Position numbers and translations under genes: made by a program
Assembly (NCBI GenBank): GCA_018350325.1
Contig: JAEVLN010000009.1
Span: 2,401,007-2,465,006, forward strand
Direction of reading: 5' to 3'
Source of the DNA: Globodera rostochiensis
Taxonomy: Eukaryota > Nematoda > Chromadorea > Rhabditida > Heteroderidae
Length of the DNA: 64,000 nt
The notes under the pieces: generated by a model
What the model was told of the DNA's origin: nothing
Database searches by the model: none
What the model saw: only the letters and a program-made list of their open reading frames with translations
Part shown: positions 55,300 through 64,000 of the stretch, piece by piece
Layout of the letters: every line of letters begins with the position of its first letter
How positions within the stretch are numbered: the first letter of the stretch is position 1

Positions 55300-58200
55300 A
55301 TTCGATGAGTTATATACAAATCAGTCATATTTAACTTTAACAGCCGTCTTCGAAATTACGTGGATTGGCGAAGCATTGGAGCGACTGGTTAAGTAGTTTA
55401 ATTTAATAAATATGAAACTTAAACGACAATAAGTACCAAAATTAAAAAATCCATCATCATTATTTAAAATGTCCAATGCAAGATTTCTATTTACAATTCT
55501 ACTGAGCTTATCGAAATAATTTTAAAAGCGCGACCCAAAAAAATCATTTTTCAAAAAGAAACAAACAAAATTAATAGTTAAAAATGTTGTTGAGCATAGA
55601 GATTCAAATCTTAGCCAAAATTACTTTTGTATTAAATGTAAAAATAATTAAATTAAACATAAAGTCTCCAATTCTCCAATATCGACGTTGCGTCGCGGTC
55701 AGCTAGGCAAATTTAATCTTAAGATAAATCTCATCATTTACTTAATAAAAAAAAAAGAAAATGCTAATGTCTTCATAAGAATAAAATGAATATCCATCCA
55801 ACTGCCTGAGCATAAAATCTCACTCACAATGCAGGGATGCTTTAAAAAATCCAATTATTTATTAAAAGCAAAAAATAAAAATAATCACAATTTTGAAATA
55901 ATATTAGTTAACAAAGAAACTATTGAGTTGTGTTTTATAAGCCGATATATAAGTAACAACAACTGACAATTTCATCACATCTGATAGACCAGCGTGGGCT
56001 CGTCTAATATACATCATTGAGAAGTATGTAAAAGAACTTAAATTTATGATAAAAAACATCTTTTTAACATTAATATCAATGGACATAAATGCTGTGTTGA
56101 TCTAATCCTCGTTTTGTTTTATGTTAACTAATAATTTAAAATTAAACAACAATATTAACTATTAAAAATACAAAATTCTGGCATAAATAATGAGCCAACA
56201 ATTTTAATTAAATCAGTGGGAGAGGGACCGTGGGACTATCAAACATCATTTTAAATGAAATAATTGAAAAGATCGATCAATCATAATTTATAACTTGAAG
56301 TTGTTAATAAAGAAAATTATTAAAAGACAATCATTATCTATAATTATGCGGTTGAATGCATTTTATGCATCCGCAACAAATGTATAAATGATTGTTTAAA
56401 TTTAGTTTTAAAATTAATACAAAAATTATTCGCTTTATTCATATAATTCAATAAACTTTCATGTATTTTCGATATAAAATGATTATAATTCACAAAATAT
56501 TAAAAAATCAATATATAGTTTGTTTATATATTTTATTTTATAAACTATCAAATAAATTTATTTTTTAGCTATTCAGTAATCCAATTGTTCCCAGAGGAAA
56601 TTTTCTTGCAGTGAATTTTTAACTATTTCGGGTTTTTGCTCACAAATCAGTTCGGCAACTTGGCGATTGGGCTTTTCATATTCATGTCAAGGCGCCTTTG
56701 TCTTTTTATATTCTTTATTATTATACTGAGTGGTAAATATTTATTGATTGATTTAGATTTTGTACATTATCAATCATATTTACTTTTTTTAAATGAAGTT
56801 TGCGCAGAGAGTATTAAATAATCCTGAAGTTTTAAACATTTTTCACCTTTTACTAGCTAATTAATCAGACCAGACACTTATACAATTCTCGGCACGTATT
56901 ATTTTTTATATTATAATAATAACATTGAAATATATTTTAATGTTTTAGGCTGAAAATCTTCGTTTCATCGTGTTCGACAGCCTCGCGTTTTGATAAACTC
57001 ATTATAGGAATAATTTTTCTTTAATTGGGTATTGCTAAATATTTTGATTGTTGGCTAATAGGCAGGCAAAAAAGAGTTCACACATTCGAAATATTAAACA
57101 ATTTTTCATTTGAAATTAACACCTCTCATCTCCTAAATACAATTGTAAATCGGGCTCTAACTAAAATTTACCAAAAATTATAATAAATATTTTAAAATAT
57201 GCGATGATAGTCGAATTAAGAGGCGACTTTGGCTCAAAATGTAAATTCTATCAAGTAATAAATGATCCCGAAAATTTCTACTCGAGGCTTTGGTGGCGGC
57301 TACGTGCATTGCTCATTCGATTCCAACCGAGGGACAGTTTAAAGAATAATCAATTAAAGTTAAACTAAAAAATGAAACATTTAAAATAATATAACACTTA
57401 ATATAATAATAATATTTATTATTAATAATTTATTCTCTATTTAAATAAACAACATGAAAAGCATAAAATAAATTATTAAAATAGTATAAAGAAGCCGTAA
57501 CTATTAAAACGTAAGTATTAAATTAATTCAGTTACATCCAATTGTTTCTAATAAATCAAAATATTAAAAAAATATGGCCAAAAAAAACGCCAATGACTCA
57601 AATAAAAGCCTAGCCATTACACCATTTTACTCATGATGTCGATATAATAAATTTTAAAAATCTTTAATGCATAAAGAAACCATAGCATGTGGGAGAAGTA
57701 AAAAGTTCCCTGGAAGTCGTAGTTGAGCCCGTTTATTATGAACTATAGAAATTTAGCAAGAAAATGATCGTTTAAAAAATAATAAATATTAATAAATAAA
57801 AGGGATAATTTAAAAGATGTAAAACATGTACACAAATTTGATAAAATAGGCAAAGTATAAATAGAAGTGACTAAATAAAAAAATGCATTTTAACAAAATC
57901 TATTCAAAAGAACGCTAAAACTGTTAATGGGAAAAATCGAGCTTTTACGCGCACCAAGGAGTGTTCGAAAGCATCAAATAGGAGACTTTTCGAGTCAATT
58001 ACATGTAGATACTATTCTTAATATTATAAATCTTTAAAATTGACCATTAAATTACGAATAAAAAGTTTAAATAGCAAACTTGAAAATTGCATATAAACAC
58101 ATCCTTTTATAAAATTAACAAATGCAACGTAAAAAATGTGGAAGAGATTTTAAAGTCTTAATTTGACTGCAAAACTTGTTTCTACACCACATTTATATTC

Positions 58201-60300
58201 TATCGAATAAGTTTTGTGCTAAATTGCAAAGAATAAAAGATAGCCAAACTACTATGAAAATAGTGTTATATAATTTATCACAAAAGTTACTCAATTATAA
58301 AAATAGATCGAAATATCTAATTTAATAAATAATTTCTTTGTAATCTTAAGCATATGTTGTTGACAAATAAAAACTATTTATAAATTGTAAATTAAAATTG
58401 TACAAAAAAATAGAAAAGTTTAATAGCTTTTTATTAGTGAATATAATTAAAATTTACTTAATAAAGCTCCTTGTGAATATACACCGCCCCGACTCTTGCC
58501 ACGCACTGGAATTCATTGACTTTGATGTGGGATTAAACAAATTAATGATTTATTTTAAAATATGTTTTGATATTAAATAAAAATCCGACCAGAAATAAAA
58601 TTTTAGCAAAAATATTATGTTATTTTATCAGTACTTAAAACATTACTTTTTAGATATTACAGTATTGTAATTCTTAATAAATTATTTTACGTTAATTGAT
58701 TAAAAGTCATTACACACAAAAACTGCTCCCATCGCAAACAGGGACGGTACGTCATTCATCGACCATGTTAATAAGATTTTAATGATTACATTCTAACAAC
58801 AAAAATATAAATTATATTTCTTCGCTAAAAAATATTAAATTTTAAAAGTTTATAATAAACAAACAATATAAGAAATGCAGATTTTGTAAGCGCAAAAAAA
58901 GACCGCAGCAAAGAGAGCCCGCATCAATATGATCAAAAAACTTAAATAAATTGTTATATGGCATGAAAAACTACTTGAATAGAAAAAATAATTATTGGTG
59001 AAAATAAGACATCAAATGGCAGCATCAACCAATGAGATTAATAATAAATTTTTTTGATTTAAATATTTTTATGTGAAACGTTTTAATTAGAACCATTAAT
59101 TTAATCTGTAATAAATATTGGTTAATTTACATTAATTTAAAAAATCAAATGATATTAAAGAATAATCAGAAAAACGATTGAAGGTTTCGTCTATTTAACA
59201 GTTTCCGTTTTAGAGTGTGACTTGTTGAAATTTTACATTAAACATAAAATGAAAAACGTTCAATAATGATAAAAAAAAAAGAAAAATCTAATATTAATGA
59301 AGGGCGTATGAAAAAAATTATTTATTAAAAATTTCTAATAAAATATAAATTTAATTTTTGTAAGCAAGGAAATAAAATGATAAATTATGGAAAAAGAAAA
59401 ACTGATTAATGTTCTGTTTTTGTGTCCACTAAGCAGCACTATTTTAAACAACATAATCTCTATATTTTCAAAAAATAAACTAAATTAGCAACAAAAAAAA
59501 AACACCGTTAAACTTTCAATAAAACGCTGGCTTTCCGGAACATCAATTCGGTCCATGTCTTTCCGGAAGACCAAATTCTGATGCCTATTTTTGGATAGAC
59601 GAATATAATAAAATGCAGCATATTGCGTAGGTTAATGTCGCAGGGAATACCCTTAATTGAGCAGTTAAACATAATATTTGAACTTAAAACTTAAACATGT
59701 TTATAATTGTATAAAAATTAATTTATTGGTTTTAAAGTAATTGATAAAATTTTTTAATTTAGAAAGTGAATCATTACACAGTCATGATTTAATAATTAAA
59801 ATGCGCTTGGATTTGGTGAAATAATTTTCAGTAAATATAATTTTTTTAATTCTATATTTCGTTTTGCTTCAACATCAACCGCTCTATTCCATCTGTATGC
59901 GTCAACGATTAAAGATTCATAAAAGTAATTTATACGTTCAATCTTTACTTAAATATCTAAATCTAGATATAATAGTTAAGCGGTGGAAACCCCAGAAGCT
60001 AAACAACAACTCATTGATTGTACACTGATTTTATCTTTGTCTGTTGGCCACTTTTATAAAAACAAACAAATCACCTTTATACACGTCGGAATGGATAAAT
60101 GAAAAATTCCAACCAAGATAATTTCGCCAGTTTTTACAACACACTCTCTTCAAGACTATAAAAAATGCAATTTAATTTTATTAGAAAATATTCAAATTAA
60201 TAAATACAGTTGATAAATTATAAATTTGAAAACAATATCTTCTTATATTAAAATATGACTTTACCCTTGGGTACGTTTGACCAAGCCGTAAAAACTTTTA
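55300..60300. other. Mostly A-rich stretch with scattered short GC islands
   Basis: Islands at about 55340-55392, 55680-55705, 56600-56700, 57270-57335, 57705-57735, 57940-57990, 58480-58530, 58720-58765, 59528-59580 and 59985-60000. All are under 100 bases and unresolved for strand and frame. 56520-57060 is locally T-rich on plus; its 61-codon frame (56636-56821) could be real but has no supporting splice site. Confidence 0.25.
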
Positions 60301-60334
60301 ACACAATTTAAAGTTTAATATTAGTCATATTACA

Positions 60335-60770
60335 ACACACAAATTAAACTCAATATTACCAAATTAAACTTTTATTATTTTATTTCACCATTTTCTGGCA
60401 CAATTTCAAAGCTGGCATCGTTTGCGGTCGGCGAATTCATCGAGCAATTCGGGCAATTTCGGCACCTAAAAAGCGAATTGTTTGATCATATGCAGCCAAT
60501 TTTAATAGTATAATTTATAAATTATAAAAACAAAAAACATTAAAATTACGAAATAGCTAATTGAATGACAATCACTATCCATGTTTAAGCAAATACTCGA
60601 AGCCAGTTTCTTTGACACAGACGGAAACGATTGATCAAATGTTTATTAATTTGACTATGAAACTTAATGTTTAGTATTAGATGCGATAATTTACTTCCTA
60701 ATAATCATTTATAAACAAAACCATAATTAAAACGTGATAAAAAAAATACAAAATTTTAGACAATGTTGCT
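60335..60770 (+). repeat. Direct repeat partner of 28960-29400
   Basis: Same shared blocks, with different GC islands between them. The island 60380-60480 reads open on both strands. Confidence 0.6.
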
Positions 60771-61186
60771 AACACTCACTGCAAACATGTTAAAAAAAGG
60801 AGCAAGTCGTTGTGATCCCAAGCACAAGCGTATTATTTTAAAATCGCACCCGAATCCCACCAGAAATAAAAGACAATTAAAATAAACGAAAAAAACAGTT
60901 AAATTTTAAGGAACCCAATGTATAATATTTATATGTAAATATATGCAACTAAAATGTTGCGGAAATCGCTTTCACTTCTGCTGTATAATAAGATGTTGTC
61001 CATGCATTTTGCGAGCCACGAAAGCGGGCGTGAAAAGCTTATATAAGTTGATAATTCATCAATATAGAACAATAAACTTAAAATGTAGTCTGATATCAAA
61101 TTTATTAATGCATCTAAAACTCTATCTAAACAATAAAGTTGAATTTATTCTTTTACTGATATGTTAAACTTTGTCGATGGGTTGAT

Positions 61187-61487
61187 AAAATGAAAATACT
61201 ATTTTAAATAAAACAAGATTCATTGTCACTAATTTCTTAGTATCTCATAGAAATTAAAAATATTTAAACCATTTTTTCATTTAAATTAAAATTGTTTTTC
61301 CCCGGCGGGCTATTATATAGAATTTCGCTGATAAATTATAAACAAAAAATACAGTAAGCCTATGAAAGTAAACAATCAAATATTATTGATTTATTACTGC
61401 CTCTATGGATAAAAATTCGTTTGGAATTCATGAATTTTAAGAAAAACTAAAAAGAAAGATTAATGATTTTTTCCAAAAATAAAAGGA
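61187..61487 (+). repeat. Left arm of a close inverted repeat (palindrome with spacer)
   Basis: About 300 bp reverse-complementary to 61774-62053, including the GC block CCCCGGCGGGC in each arm. Spacer about 286 bp. The sequence is related to the dispersed repeat of 19.1 and 42.6 kb. Identity is high by eye, so the inversion is younger than the other inverted repeats here. Confidence 0.85.
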
Positions 61488-61773
61488 AAAGATGTGATAG
61501 AGTTTTAATTTATTAATTAATTACAAACCTTTTATGCCTTGGAGTTAATTTTTATTAATAATTTGCCATTTAAGCTACCCAACAACCCGTTTAAGCAAAT
61601 TACAATGGTTTTTCATTAAAATTTAAACTGCTTTATTTTTAATAATGATTGTAATTTATAGTAGAATTAACCAAACATTTAAATTAAGTCATTAATCATT
61701 AAATTTACAGTTTATAGTAAATATGTGTTTATTTATTTTTTATTTATAACTAACTTTAAAATTTTATTTTATA

Positions 61774-62053
61774 TCCTTTTATTTTTGGAAAAAATCATTA
61801 ATCTTTCTTTTTAGTTTTTCTTAAAATTCATGAATTCCAAACGAATTTTTATCCATAGAGGCAGTAATAAATCAATAATATTTGATTGTTTACTTTCATA
61901 GGCTTACTGTATTTTTTGTTTATAATTTATCAGCGAAATTCTATATAATAGCCCGCCGGGGAAAAACAATTTTAATTTAAATGAAAAAACGGTTTAATTT
62001 TTAATTTCTATGAGATACTAAGAAATTAGTGACAATAGTATTTTCATTTTATT
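61774..62053 (-). repeat. Right arm of the close inverted repeat; includes copy C of the dispersed repeat
   Basis: The segment 61690-61950 is collinear with copies A (19130-19500) and B (42580-42860), so this arm and the spacer keep the ancestral order, and the left arm is the inverted duplicate. Confidence 0.8.
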
Positions 62054-62059
62054 TTTGTT

Positions 62060-64000
62060 TTTTGATTTAAGGAAAATCCCAAAATTTATCAATATTATAA
62101 AATTAAAATAATTATTTAATTCTTAACAAAATTGCATAGTTTGATTTGATGAATTTTGTTATAGCAAAAAATCAAAATTCTTGCATACGATAAATTTAAT
62201 TAATCGTTTTTTAATTAAAAAACAATAAAGTTAAAATATATGCAAATATGATTGAATAAATGAATGATGGATGGATCAATTAAAAAACAATAATTGAATT
62301 TAATTGTTTAAAATAAAAGAGTGCAGTGAAAGCTGCACATTTCTGGCGAAAGATCGTCTTAGTCCGCCACGTTCACATCGTATTTAATAATGCGTGAATT
62401 GATTTTTGCCACTGCCATTAGAACCCAGCAGGTGGCAAAACTCGCTGACGCAACGAAGAACGATTTAAAAACAAAAATTCTTTAAATTCAATTAAACAAA
62501 GCAAAACTTTAATTGCGAATTGAAATAATGGCATATATAAATCCCAGAGATTTTTAGATTTAAGGTAATAATGCAAATCTGAATAAAAAGTGAAATAATT
62601 TACTAATCCAAGCCATATAGAAAATTAAATTAAAATAAAACATAATCATTTCTTAAACATCAATAAATTGATTCAATTGCAATTTCAATGTCGAATTCTA
62701 AGAACTGACAAAAAAATACTAGGTAAAGTTATGTAAATTTCCTTACGGTTCCAATCAAAATGTTTTGATTTTATTTAATTCATAACATATGAAAGCTTAA
62801 TAACATGTAAAATATCTATATCCAAAACAAAATTAGAATAATATTAAAAATACAAATATAAGAAGTAAAATTTGATCCGTAATAAACCGAATAAAAAAAT
62901 TTTAGCAATAATATTTAATAACCTTTATCTTTAATTTTATACAAAAAGAAAAATATAAAATCACGTTATTTATATTTTTATTATATTTACATCATTTTAG
63001 AGTTTGACAAAAAATTTCTATTTTATAAGATTTTCAATCTATTTTATTTATATGAAGAAACATAGAAATATTAATTAATGTTTATATGACTGTAACAGCA
63101 CCATAGTTAAACATCAAAAAAATATTTACATTTAAAATTAATTTGTATTCATTTTTAAAACAAATAATGCAAAACTCATTATTTTGCTCGGACTAAAAAT
63201 CAAACCTTTTATAATTTAAAACAAAGAACTATGAGATCGATCAAATAATGATGAATAAGAATAAAATCTGAATGTTATTTGAAAGATCAGTGTCGAAACT
63301 TCGGTAAATTTGTATCAAAAAGGGCGTGTAGCGTTTTCCTATTATAAAATTATATAGATAAATTAAATAACTCAAATTCTTGTCATTATTGTGATTTCGT
63401 GGTTGACCACTCAAGTCATAAACTTTTCTGCCAGCCTTACCGCCCATGAACAAAACATAATAAAGAAAAATTTTAAATTAAAAAAATTGCATTGGTAATT
63501 TTAATGCTTCTAACCTGTAATCTATGCAAAATTAAAAATATTACTTGCCATATGAAAAGTTTAATTAAAATTTTTAACCAATTAATCAAAGCTTTTTTAA
63601 AATTTTTATTTGTTCATTTGGATTTTATTTTTTTTTCGCATTTAAAAAAAATTATTTTGAATTTGTTCACAAAGCAAAATATTATTATATTAAGAAATGT
63701 TTTCATAAAGATTAAATTCGTTTGTAAATTATATTTCTTTATTTCGCATTTTTTATAAAAAAAAATTATCGTTTGATTTAATTGACAATTTTAATAAACG
63801 ATATCTGTCAGGTCTCTAGTTATTTAAAAATGATTTAAATTCAGAGGGTCCCAACATTTTTATTTTTTCTTAGTGCTCTCCTCCCATGTAATGAGTGCCG
63901 TTAGCTCATGCCATATAACACCAGAAGCTTATTGTTGATGCCATTTAATCTGTATGTATTATTTTGACATTATGACGCGATAATTTTTAATAATTCTTTA
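62060..64000. other. AT-rich end of the window
   Basis: GC patches at 62310-62460 and 63860-63930 are the only composition changes. The first is open in several frames without a splice pair. The frames at 63241-63453 and 63492-63758 match local AT composition and have no recognised feature. Plus strand is A-rich until about 63.4 kb, then T-rich. Confidence 0.3.

Noticed and set aside
1..64000. Mitochondrial genome with GC clusters
   Set aside because: No mitochondrial protein, rRNA or intact tRNA genes, while nuclear DNA transposons and GT-AG introns are present.
1..64000. Ciliate micronuclear DNA with short gene segments between AT-rich spacers
   Set aside because: The island-and-spacer layout is suggestive, but canonical introns of 54-71 nt, GC-rich third positions and a mariner remnant fit an ordinary nuclear genome better. 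Kept only as an alternative to test by germline and somatic comparison.
1..64000. Repeat-induced point mutation (fungal) as the cause of AT-richness
   Set aside because: That process would raise A and T on both strands alike and would mutate the repeats most; here there is strong strand skew and the youngest transposons remain GC-rich.

Overview
The window is a eukaryotic, nuclear-type sequence. It is extremely AT-rich by inspection and has no long open frame (longest 112 codons), no rRNA or CRISPR, and no bacterial-style gene packing. A mariner-type transposase remnant, hAT-type and TA-target inverted-repeat elements with intact target duplications, and short GT-AG introns suggest a small AT-rich animal (nematode-like is a guess) or another intron-bearing eukaryote. 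The species cannot be named from this sequence.

The recurring layout is GC-richer, stop-free islands of about 60-260 bases set in A- or T-rich DNA. The best supported are three loci with GT-AG introns: a coiled-coil gene (minus, 9301-9699), a two-exon fragment (plus, 14925-15111) and a two-exon fragment (minus, 49234-49463). Their best-supported introns are 54-71 bases. Other islands include a probable M41-protease zinc-motif fragment (31371-31511), a zinc-knuckle-like exon followed by duplicated C-rich cassettes (33288-33585) and a cluster on the minus strand at 3042-4966. Most islands read plausibly in more than one frame, so product names are withheld and confidences are low.

The AT-rich DNA switches repeatedly between T-rich and A-rich on the plus strand. 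T-rich on plus: about 1-1000, 3.0-8.1 kb, 9.8-11.1, 17.4-27.4, 30.6-35.1, 37.7-39.1, 40.6-43.7, 47.5-54.8. A-rich: most of the rest. Most of the better-supported coding islands have their A-rich strand as sense; the clear exception is the coiled-coil gene, whose surroundings are A-rich on plus although its own introns are A-rich on the sense strand. Long diverged inverted repeats often join domains of opposite skew.

Mobile DNA is concentrated at 19.5-22.3 kb, where a mariner remnant was invaded by a hAT-type and a TA-target element, with another hAT-type element beside it. A second copy of the host repeat at 42.6-43.7 kb lacks all of them and serves as an empty site. A further hAT-type element lies at 50974-51193. 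Tandem repeats include duplicated exon-intron-like cassettes (9.5, 16.1 and 33.3 kb), a 12-bp GC-rich minisatellite (53.1 kb), a 72-bp duplication (38.7 kb) and several G/C homopolymers.
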